Notes under the pieces: model-generated
The model's database searches: none
Told to the model about the DNA's origin: nothing
Seen by the model: the letters and a program-made list of their open reading frames with translations, nothing else
Translations under genes and position numbers: made by a program
Shown: one piece after another, positions 40,211 through 50,286 of the stretch
How the letters are laid out: each line of letters begins with the position of its first letter
Position numbering within the stretch: position 1 is the first letter of the stretch
Origin: Selaginella tamariscina
Taxonomy: Eukaryota; Streptophyta; Lycopodiopsida; Selaginellales; Selaginellaceae
Length of the DNA: 64,000 nt
Assembly (NCBI GenBank): GCA_003024785.1
Contig: PUQB01000414.1
Location: 62,001-126,000, forward strand
Direction: 5' to 3'

Positions 40211-43200
40211 TTGACCGTGCATGTTCCTATATCAGTGTTGAAGACTCCTCCTCGACAGGATTCACCTCACGTCAGTTCTTCAGCACACTCGCAGGCTCTC
40301 TCCACTCCTGTAAGTTCGCAAATTCCTGTACAGAGTTTTTCCAATCCTGTATCAGTGTCGAAGGTTCCTCCTCAACAGGATCCACCTCCTATTGGTTCGT
40401 TAGCACACTCATAGGCTCTCCTCACTCTTGTGCATCCACGGACTTCTGTACAGGATTATTCCAATCCTGTACACTTGTCAACATCCACACATGTTTCTCC
40501 CAATCCTGCCTCTTTTCATTACTCTTCTTCTGCTCCACCCCCCAAGATCCTTCCTCTTTTTCAATCACAGCTACCTTCTTCTCCTCTCTGAGTTCTTACC
40601 ACTACCATGCATGGACTTACCACTGATCCTGCTCCTTTTCATCTTTTTGCCTTCCAAGTAACTCTTACGTTTTCTTCTACCTTTTCTGTATCTAACTCCC
40701 CTGTTTTTCAATCTCCTTCTCTTGTTCCTTCTTCTTCTCCTCCTTCTTCCTTGCCATCCAAGTATCACTCCTTTCAGAACGTTTTTGACAAGCACAAGGT
40801 TGCAGTTCTTCCTATTCACAAGTCCTACGATTGTCCTATCAATCTTGTGGAAGGAAAAAACTCCACCGTTCGGACCGATTTATGCACTGTCACCTACAGA
40901 ATTGGAGGTTTCTTCGTCAATACATCGAGGAAAACTTGGCATCCGGCTTCATTCGTCACACAAAGTCCCCTGCAGGAGCACCTATCTTCTTTGTCAAGAA
41001 GAAAGATGGGAGTTTATGTTTGGTTGTGGACTACAAAGGTTTGAATTAAGTCACCATTCGGAACCGGTACCCGTTGCTATTGATCCTGGAACTTCTCGAT
41101 CGGCTGCAAGGAGCAAAAGGTGTTCACGAAGATCGACTTACAAGGGGTTACAATCTTGTACGGAGAGCGATGAGTGGAAGACTGCCTTTCGTACAAGTAT
41201 GGACACTTCGAGTACACGTGATGCCTTTCGACTTACCAATGCCCCAGCCGTGTTCCAACACATGGTGAACGACATCTTTCGTGACTTCTTGGACCAGTTT
41301 GTGTAATCTACCTCGATGACATTTTGATTTTCTCCAAGGACCAGGCGGCTCATGACAAGCATGTACGACTATTCCTATAGGCTTCGCGAGCATGGCCATG
41401 ATGCGAAGTTGGAGAAGTGTTTCTTCGACAGGGATATTGTGGAGTTCTTGGGCTACATCGTCTCTCCTGCTGGCGTTTCCATGGACATGCACAAGGTGAA
41501 GACTATCGCGGAGTGGGAGAGGCCCAAGTCTGTACGAGACGTACAATGTTTCCTTGGCTTTGCAAACTTCTACAGGCATTTCATACAGGACTTCTCCAAG
41601 CGTGTACTTCCACTCACGGAACTCACCAAGCGCACAGGAGTGTTCTCTTGGTCCGACAAGGCGGAACATGCATTCACAACACTCAAGGACGCCTTCACGA
41701 CAGCTCCGATTTTAGCACATCCTGATCCTTCTTCCCTTCTTCGTTGAAGCAGATGCCTCGGATTTTGCAGTAGGATCTGTTCTATCACAAGTTGGAGAAG
41801 ACAAGTTGCTTCATCCTATAGCTTTTCACTCTCGTAAGTTCCTTTCGGCAGAGATCAATTACGAGATTCATGACAAGGAACTCAAGGCCATTGTGGATTC
41901 GTTCGAGGAGTGGCGGCATTTCCTGGAAGGTGCTGCGCATCCTGTACAAGTTCTTACGGATCACAAGAACCTGGAGTATTTTCAAACGGCTCGAGTTCTC
42001 AGTCGATGACAGGCTAGGTGGGCGGAGTTCCTATCACGTTTTGATTTTCGTCACAAGCTTGGTTTTCGAATGGCAAGGCGGATGCATTGTCTAGGCACTC
42101 TTACCTTGCACCTGACCCTGAGCGATCCTACATATGACTGTCAAAAGCAAGTGTTGTTGGGTTCTGATCGACTTCGGCTTGTAGCACTACAAGTTCATCA
42201 GGCTCCAGAGATTCCACACTCCTACAGGACATCCGTTTGCAGTTGGCTACAGACGACTTGGCAAGGAATGTGTTTTCACACATTAGTCCTGACATCGCAA
42301 GTTCCTCTTCCTCAGTTCCCGTACAGACTACAAGTTGTTTCCCATACAGGACGACTCCTGTACTGGGAAGGTCTCCTGTACGTTCCTGTTGGTGTTTGCA
42401 GGACTCGTGTGGTACAGGATTGTCATGATACCCCGGCTACAGGACATTTTGGTGTGGCCAAGACAGTTGAGTTGGTGACTCGCAACTATTAGTGGCCTGG
42501 GTTGCGAGGTTTTTAGACAAGTTTGTACAGAGTTGTGACACCTGCAATAGGTCGAAGATGCCTCGTCACACGCCCTTTGGTCTTCTTCGTCCTCTTCCTG
42601 TTTCTTTTGTTCCTTGGAATCCATTTCTATGGATTTCCTCATAGATCTTCTTCTTCTCGTGGATTTGATGCAGTTCTTGTGGTGGTTGACCATTTCACCA
42701 AACAAGCTCATTTCCTACCATGTCACAAGACTGCTACATGCCAGACAACCGCTGAGTTGGTGATCCGTGAAGTATTCCAACACCATGGTCTTCCTGAGAA
42801 AGCAGACCTTTCTTCAGGATACCATCCATAAACTGATGGGCAGTCAGAACGCACGATTCAGACCTTAGAGCAATATCTTCGCTACTTCATTAGTTACCAA
42901 CAGGACAACTGGTTGGACCTTCTTCCAATGGCGGAGTTTGCCTACAACAACTCCGTTCACGCATCTACAGGCCAGACACCTTTCTTTGCTCTTACAGGCT
43001 ACCATCCACATTTTGACTTTGCTCCTCCTGCTTCTCTTTCTTCCGCTCATGTAGTACAGGATCGTCTCTAGCATCTTTGGCAGGTACATGAGGATCTCCG
43101 GGTTCATCTTCAGCAGGCACAGGAATGGTACAAGCGTCATGCTGATGCTCATTGTCAACCGGAACCTGCATACAAGATTGGTGATCTCGTGTGGCTTCTT

Positions 43201-43300
43201 TGTCGGCATATTTGCACCAACATGCCTTCTTCTAAGTTGGATTTTCAACGATTGGGCCCTTACAGGATTGTAGCTGAAGTCAATCATGTAGCTTTCCGAC
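40211..43300 (+). pseudogene. Reverse transcriptase, RNase H and integrase of the sushi-like chromovirus
   Basis: A Ser/Pro-rich linker (40211-40780) precedes reverse transcriptase: [20 protein letters not shown] near 40950, and the catalytic YLDDILIFS near 41308 after a frame shift. RNase H follows with [15 protein letters not shown] near 41750 and a TDHKNLEYF segment near 41960. Integrase has the zinc-binding CDTCNRSK near 42535, a first catalytic Asp in LVVVDHFTKQAHF, and the Glu-containing DGQSER near 42840. About 30-35 residues between HGLPE and LSSGYHP, which should carry the second catalytic Asp, are absent. Stops occur at about 41047, 42007, 42490, 42828 and 43069. Confidence 0.85.
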
Positions 43301-43399
43301 TCGAGTTACCATCTATAGTGAAACTTCATCCTGTGTTTCACACCTCTTTGTTGGAGCCGTATCATTCTTCTTCTCTTCCTGGTCGTGTTTCTTCTTCTC

Positions 43400-43625
43400 C
43401 CCCTTGGTCATTGACGGTGAACCTGAGTACGAAGTTGCAGCCATCCTTGATTTTCGTCTTCATCGCCATCAACTTTAATACTTGGTGGATTGGAAAGGTT
43501 ATTTGCCTACCGATCGCACTTGGGAACCTGCATCCAACTTACTCCATGCTTCTTCCAAAGTTGCTGCTTTCCATCGGCGTTATCCTGTTAAAACTAGGTC
43601 CTAAAACTCGTGGAACTCGTCCTTA
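43400..43625 (+). pseudogene. Chromodomain of the sushi-like chromovirus
   Basis: In one frame, EPEYEVAAILDFRLHRHQL is followed by a stop and YLVDWKGYLPTDRTWEPASN. This is a classic chromodomain with the aromatic positions kept, as in Tf1/sushi elements. It would bind modified histone H3 and steer integration. The single stop is a CAA-to-TAA type change. Confidence 0.8.
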
Positions 43626-43637
43626 AGGAGGAGGTGC

Positions 43638-44144
43638 TGTCACGACCTGATACAAGATGCAGAATACAGGATACGGATTACAGGATATGCCTATAGGATA
43701 TACCTACAGGATATGCCTGTAAGATATTCTTATAGAATATACCTACAGGATATTCCTACAGGATATGCCTATAGGATATACCTACAGGATATGCCTGTAG
43801 GATATTCCTACAGGATATACCTACAGGATATTCCTATAGGATATACTATAGGATATGCCTAGAGGATAAGGGTCACTATTTTTAGCTCATGACCAGATTA
43901 GACTCATAACCAGATTAGCTTGTATAAAAGCTCCGACCTAATTGTTGTATAATCAGTTACTATCAACACCAATCTTTCTACAATCAATCTTGTCTTGTCT
44001 TGCTCCTTGCTTGCTGCTCTTGTCTTGTTCCTAGTTCCTAATTCCTGTCCTGCTCCCTGTCCTACTCCTTGTCTTGCTTCTAAGTCAAGCTTCCTTGTTC
44101 TTGAAATTCTTCTCACTTCCTTATTCCTGGATCGTGGCTTGACA
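43638..44144 (+). repeat. 3' LTR with expanded 13-bp repeat array
   Basis: This carries about fourteen 13-bp units (43676-43860) where the 5' LTR has about eleven, which accounts for most of the length difference. The TATA box GTATAAAAG is near 43921. A short ACCAGATTAG duplication lies at 43891-43915. Confidence 0.85.
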
Positions 44145-44318
44145 ACACTAGACTGAGGGGAAGTGTTAGTGATATGGCACACTACACGAAGTGATCTTGG
44201 TAGTGAAAGACCAAGTTCAGCTCATAATATTTCTCTTGTGATAAAGAGTCTATAGTCCATAAGGAGGAGAAAAAGACAATGTGTAGAATCTTTGAAGTGT
44301 TATATTATATTATATTAC

Positions 44319-44321
44319 ACA

Positions 44322-44353
<32 letters not shown>
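44319..44353. repeat. (AC)n microsatellite
   Basis: AC repeats with one AT interruption, just right of the sushi-like chromovirus, in DNA absent from the second LARD-like copy. Confidence 0.9.
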
Positions 44354-46079
44354 TATGTAGGAGTTAAAAGTATTTCACTTAGGATTTATATGGATTTACA
44401 TATATTACCAAATAAAATGTGATACATTATGCGTTATGTCTTTGTTATTCTAAATCCCATCGGATGTTAATTCTCTAAGGAGGTACATACATTTAAACCT
44501 CTAAAAATGAATATCCGACTGTTTCCAACTCATCGACAAGTTTTCTTACCTAATTGATAAACAAAGTGAAAAACCTTAATTGATGCTCTTGTTAACCAAG
44601 GAATCGACCTTGTTCAAGAGCTTATCCCATGGTATAAAACAACATTACAAATTTCCCTTAGTCTAGTGTTGATTTTCGATATCGACTTTGTCTTTACAAA
44701 TTAAAGAGTCAAAAATGAACAAACATCGAGGAGTTTCTACCCGCCCACCCAGCTAGCTACCACCCATGTGGGGGGATGGAGCCCATGCCTTTGGGATCTG
44801 ACCATGGTGATCTAAGTGGACAGGCACAAGTGTGTGCTGAATGCCTTCATTATGCAAGTCCTCCATTACATAGTAAATTGAAAATGTAAATGTATGTTTT
44901 TAATATCTATTTCTAGTAGATCATGCCATCTAATCCAAAACTATATTAATAACAATGTGAAATCCACAAGTTATTATCCGACGTCTCTCTTAGTAATCTT
45001 CATCCTAAGAAGGCCTTCCCCCGGCAGGGAAGCAAGCGTCGACTTCAACACCCACCCCCGGCCAGATGCACCTCGACTTCAAGCTTTCAAGGACCCCACT
45101 AATCTATGATCTCACATAAGATACATCTAAATACAACTGTAATCAAGTTAGCCAAGTTAGCTAATTTAAAAACAGAGTGCGTGCTTACAATTCACCAAGG
45201 TTTCATGTTATACTTTGTTCAAATCTTGGGATTTGAATTCAGTAATACAATCAACCTAATGTCATTTGCAGCCAACATCATTAAAATAATGCAAACATCA
45301 ATAATATTTCGACTACATTGCACCTATGATCCAGTTACATAACATATTTATTATATGTTAATACTTAAATTTTTATTTGTACTTATTAAGTCCAACACCA
45401 TAGCCAACTGTTTTAGTTACACTCTTAAGAACATGCATTATAGTGAGAACTCATTTTGCACTTTTCTATTAAAATGTAGTGTTCATTCTTATGTTTAAAT
45501 ATATCCTTTTCCTGAAGTCAAAGATGCACATTTGAACATAAGCCTTTCCTCGTTAAACACTATTGCTAAACCCATTATTGAATCTTGACCTAAGCCAAAA
45601 CTCAACGGACACCATCTATTCTCAAATCATGTGTTATTCCAAATTTAAACACCTTAAAGAAAAAGAAAAATTTTCAATAATGTGTAGACTTAGCATATCA
45701 CATGATCCAATTCACAAGACTTAGTTTGTAAACCATAACAAGTTAACTTACCGTGTCTTGTGGAAGTGTTTGATATGTTAACTTGCACAACATAAGGTAA
45801 AGTAACCTAGGCAATGGTATGGTAAAGTAACCTGGCATGCAATTTGGAAGTTGTCTTCTGAGTGTTACCTTTGACATTAAAGTCCATAACCCATACCCAC
45901 TTACTAAATAGGTGTTCTTTTAAAAAGTTATATATCTCAGGACCAACTCTCCATGCAAAATTCAGACGTGTTAGCTAAAAGTGATAGAGTACTTCAAGAA
46001 CTTATAACTAACTAAATCTTGAAACACACTACACTTTAAGCAATCCTACCGACCACAAAGAATAGGCTCGAAGGGCCAA

Positions 46080-46371
46080 TGTCATAGTTTTTACTATGAC
46101 TTGACCCTTTACTTTGGGGTTCGATTGTTGTTACTTACCAAGTTGTGTGACGAACCCTAGATGTAGTAGGAAACAGGCTTGTTTAGTGCACTTGGGTATC
46201 TAGTGATGGTTCAGTCGGGTGTCATTAGGTATTTGCAGGAAACTCTAGGCGAAGCTTAGTTGTGTGACGAACCCTAGATATAGTAGGAAACAGGCCTGTT
46301 TAGTGCACTTGGGTATCTAGTGATGATTCAGTCGGGTGTCATTAGGTATTTGTAGGAAACTCCAGGCGAAG
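46080..46371 (+). mobile_element. LTR 5' fragment, plus orientation, with internal tandem duplication
   Basis: It starts with the family's terminal palindrome (TGTCATAGTTTTTACTATGAC) and follows the first 170 bp of the LTR. A 116-bp part (about 46140-46256) is then repeated at 46257-46371. It breaks into internal-region DNA of another copy at 46372. Confidence 0.7.
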
Positions 46372-47678
46372 CTTTCTTTTGCTCATCATATTGAATCCTA
46401 ATTTCAACACTCGGAGAATATGCTTGGAATATTCTTAATGTGAAGTTGGAAACACCCTGCACATGTTGTACACCCACACATCAACTTGAACTAGCATAAG
46501 ACTTTCAGACATACCTAGAATCTCACGTCGACTCACTAAGCAAGTGTTCTCCAAAGTTTGACAACTCACAGGATCAAACTTTTTGCACAAAATACAGACA
46601 TGTCAACCGAAAGCGATAGAGTATATCAAGAATTTAGGGTTATCTAAACACTGAAACACCCTATGACTTAAGGCAGTCCTATTGACCGCAAAGAACTTGC
46701 TCCGATACCAATTGTCAGAGTTTTTACCTGGTGCCACAAAGGCGGCTTGCCATGTGCCAACCCTGGAATCCCCTCTCTGGAAACCCCACAGAATCTGGTA
46801 AAGTAACCCGTATTATTAGGAACTTAAGCCCCTAGCTGACCAAGTCCACGAACGAGGCTCACCTTGTGAATCAAGACATGCGGACTAGCCAAGCTACAGG
46901 TATGGTTCCTAGCTTGGCGTGGTTGAGGTGGTCGGAGCAAGGCCTCAATCACTAGTTTTGCGGAACGTGAACTCGGGCAACGCCTTTGAGCTTCCAAACA
47001 GGTTTTCGGGCCAAGGAATCTGACTAACTCTTTGGAAGTAACGTACTCCCATCACAAAGGCGCGATTCTGCCAACGATAAGGATAATCTAACCCAAAGGT
47101 GGGACGTACCTCTATTGTATGGTAGTTAGGGCAGCACAACAAAGGGTTGCACCTTGATGACACAAGCTTAGCTTGCACCGATAGGAGGTTAACGAGCTCT
47201 TTTTTGAACCCAAGAAGCCTCACTACATATACTCTATCTTATTTATGTGACGGACCCCCCCCCCCCCTGTTTTCCTAAGTAAGTGGGCTAGCACGGAAAT
47301 GCCAACCCTTAGAGAAAATGGTTGTCCTAAACTAACCCTAAACCTAACCCCTAGGGGGGGGTTAGGGCATGGGGTTAGGGCAACCCTAGGGTTAGGTCAA
47401 CCCTAGGGATGTCCCTAACCCTTTTTGACAAGCTATACTTTTTAATGGACAACCTACTTTGGAATGTCAAACCAGGGGAGAGTTTTCTAAAATGTAAGTA
47501 CTATCTTCGCCTAGAGTTTCTCGAGGTACCTAGTGACAGTCGGTCGGACTACCCCTAAACACTTAAGTGCACTAAGCGGGGTTGTTTCTCACTATAACTA
47601 GGGTTTATCACACAACTTAGTAGGTAACAATAGTCAAACCCCAAAGTAAAGGGTCGAGTCATAGTAAAAACTATAACA
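46372..47678 (-). mobile_element. 5' end of a minus-strand LTR element: leader, primer-binding site and short-form LTR
   Basis: The 966-bp LTR at 46713-47678 (minus orientation) is preceded on its left by a primer-binding site (TGGTATCGGAG on the minus strand, 46700-46710) and about 330 bp of leader matching LARD-like element 2 near 54700-55010. The LTR shares its sense 5' part, including the C/G tract, with the 1.75-kb form, but its other half is different and shorter. It abuts truncated chromovirus gag at 47679. It may be the 5' LTR of LARD-like element 1 or of a separate copy. Confidence 0.65.
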
Positions 47679-47682
47679 AAAC

Positions 47683-48491
47683 ATGAGCGATGATGAAGCT
47701 CGAAGTTGCTTCATGGCTAGTTTGAATGAGAAGACGCGAAGGGAAATCTTAAGGTACAAGCCAATAAGCTATCGAGAATGTCAAGAGGCAGCTCAGAAGG
47801 TTGCTTATGGCATGTCGTTAGAAGACTTGTACAAAGGGGAGGAAGCAAAACCTAAATCGAGGAGGTTTCCTCCAAAGTCTGGGTTCATAGGCGACCAAAT
47901 CAAACACCATCGAATCGAAATGCAAGTCCCTTTGTTGGTAGTTCTAAGTTTTCGGATACATCAAGACCCATCGGATCTCAAAAACCGTTAGCGTTACCAC
48001 CACCTTAGCAGGTCAAGGGCTCGGCACCAAAGTCTACTCCCTCGCAATCCGCAGGCGGGGTTCCGACATTTTATAATTATAACAAGTCTAGTCATGTTGC
48101 TAGACAATGTCGGGCACCCTCATAACAGTCGAGACATTTCAAGACAATGGTAGAAGAAGAAGTTGTTGAACCAGAAACGCTTGAAGATCCAAAGGATGAG
48201 TCAAAAGAGGTAATGTTGTGCTAGACATAACCTGCCTTATTCGCTATTCAACACAAAGCTGACCCTTTGCTATATTTGATAGGAAGGATACAAGGAGACC
48301 AAGTCCGAATGATGATCAATACTAGAGCAAGATACAACTTCATATCGACTAGTCTAGCTCGTCAATTGAATTTGGATGTAATAAAAATGTGTGAAATAAA
48401 GATCAATTTTGGCAAAGGTTCTCAAAATACTAATAATATAAAAAAGGGCAGTTCCTGTCCAAATCAAAGATTGGAAAGCTAAGTTGTCTTG
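47683..48491 (+). pseudogene. Chromovirus gag C-terminal part, zinc knuckle and protease start
   Basis: The frame from 47683 (segments ARSCFMASLNEKTRREIL and YRECQEAAQKVAYGM) fits the end of a plant chromovirus Gag domain; its N-terminal two thirds are missing to the left. A weakened zinc knuckle follows near 48070-48115 (YNKSSHVARQC; the first Cys pair is mutated). The protease then starts (MMINTRARYNFIS near 48310, with Asn in place of the active-site Asp). Protease coding stops at 48496, where LARD-like element 2 is inserted, and resumes at 56752. Confidence 0.75.
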
Positions 48492-48496
48492 AATAT

Positions 48497-50286
48497 TGTC
48501 AGAGTTTTAACCCAAAGGGCCAACATGTGGCTGCCAGGTGGCCATTCGGCGTCATCACCCTGTGTGAGCAACGCTAAGTTTCCCAGAACAACCCCAACAA
48601 CCCCTAAGGTTAGACTCTAATGCCCAAGTGGACAGGAGACTTAGGGTTTAGCCTAAGTCTCCCTAGAATGTCTGCCCCCAGAACCCTTGAGGATAACCCT
48701 AGTTGACTTAGGGTTTAGCCTAAGTCTCCCTAGAGTGTCTACCCCCAAAACCCTTAAGGGATAACCCTAGTTGACTTAGGGTCTTGCCCTAGAAGACCTA
48801 GATAGGCTCATGCCCTAACCCCCATCAAGGAGACATGTGTTCCACACATATCCCTGGACAGAGCTAAGGCATCATCACTTACCCCTTGAGGAATCACCCT
48901 CATCCGGGAGTACAACCCCTTTAGGGCGACAAGGGGTACCCTGAACCATGACTAACCCCTAAGGGTTTGAGTGGCTAAGTTATACCCTAGACCTAGGGCT
49001 AGTACTTAGTGAGGACACAAGTGTGTGCTGTAGGCGGACATGAGTGTTCTGCTAAGCAAACTCCCTAAGGCTAAGTTTGGGATAACCCTAAGCACATGAC
49101 CTTGCGAATGCCTCACGAAAGGGCTCCTACTAACATGTTTAGGTTGTTCAACCCTTGATTTCCAAGGTAAACACTCCCCTAGCCAAGTGTGCCAAAGCAC
49201 ACCTAGTTATGAGACCTAACCTCCCTTGAGCAGATGCCCAAGGCTTAGCACCCTAGTGCAAGCACAAGCATGTCTGTTTGCTAAAGTATCCAATCCCTTG
49301 GCGACAAGCCCATGACATAACCCCAAAGAGCGTGTCTCAGGCATTGTACCATGTGACGTTTAGCCCAGTGTCACATCTCCATGTGACACTGCCTTCTCCG
49401 ATGTGGGTTATCATGCCATAGCCCTTAGATTCAAGAGTTGCACCAAGTGCCACAAACGTGGCTCCTAAATGCCAACTCTAGAACCCTTAGTGAACCCTCA
49501 AGAACTGATAATGTGAACTTGTCAAACAAGATCCCACGCCCACAGTTGGACAAGGACACGGATGTGCCTTGCTTGGCTGTGAGTGTTATACCTAGCTTGA
49601 CGTGGAGGAGGAGGCTGGAGACAAGCCTCAACCTCTGCCTCTTGGAACGTGCATTCCGACAAGACCTCCCAGGCATGAATTTGCCAACGTTAAGGGTAAG
49701 CTACCCCGAAGGTGGGACGTACCCCTGGCATCTGGAAGTTAGGCGGCACAATAGAGGGTTTACCTTAATGACACAAGTTAAAGCTTGTACCAGCAGAAGA
49801 GTAACGAACTCAGTCATGAACCCAGGAGCTCTCTTACGTATACTCTACCTTATTTATGTGACGGAGCCCCCCCCCCCTTTCCTATATGTGTAAGTGGGCT
49901 AGCACTAAATGCTAGCCCCTTAGATATTTAGATGAGTTTGCACACTAACTCCTACCCCTAAACCCTACCCAAGGGGTGGGGGTTTTAGGGCGTGGGTTAG
50001 GGCAACCCTAGGGTTAGGTCAACCCTAGGTGTTCCTAACCCTATTTAACATGCCAAACTCATCTTAATTAGGACGTCAAAATTGGGGGTGAGTTTCTAGA
50101 AGGTAAGTGCTACCTTCGCTTAGATTTTCTCGCGACATCTAAAGATAGCTGGCCGTACTACCCCTAAACACTTAAGTGCACTAAGCGGGGTTTTCTCACT
50201 ACATCTAGGGTCCGTCAACATAGTACAGTAGGTAACAACAGTCAACGTCCAAAGTAAAGGGTCGAGTCATAGTAAAAACTATGACG
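48497..50286 (-). repeat. 3' LTR of LARD-like element 2
   Basis: This LTR starts TGTCAGAG at 48497 (the sense 3' end) and ends with the terminal palindrome at 50286. It contains a C tract at 49869-49878 and a duplicated block around GACTTAGGGTTTAGCC at 48652-48780. Confidence 0.8.

Larger units (their letters stand above)
38284..44144 (+). mobile_element. Ty3/gypsy chromovirus with sushi/Tf1-like Gag, near full length but dead
   Basis: This 5.86 kb element has LTRs at 38284-38735 (452 bp) and 43638-44144 (507 bp), both starting TGTCA-GACC. ACAC flanks both ends (38280-38283 and 44145-44148) as the target duplication. A purine tract AAGGAGGAGGTGC lies directly before the 3' LTR. Order: Gag, zinc knuckle, protease, reverse transcriptase, RNase H, integrase, chromodomain. 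Gag resembles that of fungal Tf1 and vertebrate sushi-class elements more than the common plant chromoviruses. Several stops (many explained by C-to-T changes, such as CAA to TAA) and frame shifts inactivate it. Confidence 0.9.
35962..46079 (-). mobile_element. LARD-like element 1 interior (non-coding), interrupted
   Basis: Segments 35962-38283 and about 44450-46079 match, in the same order, the interior of the better-preserved LARD-like element at 50287-55020. Examples are TGGAGTCAGCAAACTGTTCACA near 36071, the GGAGGTACAT block near 44479 and the ATAGAGTACTTCAAGAA block near 45983. No gag or pol motif occurs in either copy, so the interior was probably non-coding when it moved. A chromodomain Ty3 element (38284-44144) is inserted in it, and 44150-44440 is extra DNA absent from the other copy, including an (AC)n repeat. 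Confidence 0.65.

Noticed and set aside
40207-40660. Ser/Cys-rich frames as a separate gene
   Set aside because: They lie in the linker between protease and reverse transcriptase of the chromovirus and show low-complexity composition only.
40571-40819. Arg/Lys-rich minus-strand frame
   Set aside because: It is the reverse of a pyrimidine-rich (CTTCTT) linker; the basic composition follows from the base bias.
49431-49676. Recurring minus-strand frame (also at 53531 and 55918)
   Set aside because: It recurs because the LTR recurs. Frame length differs between copies and nothing suggests selection for protein.
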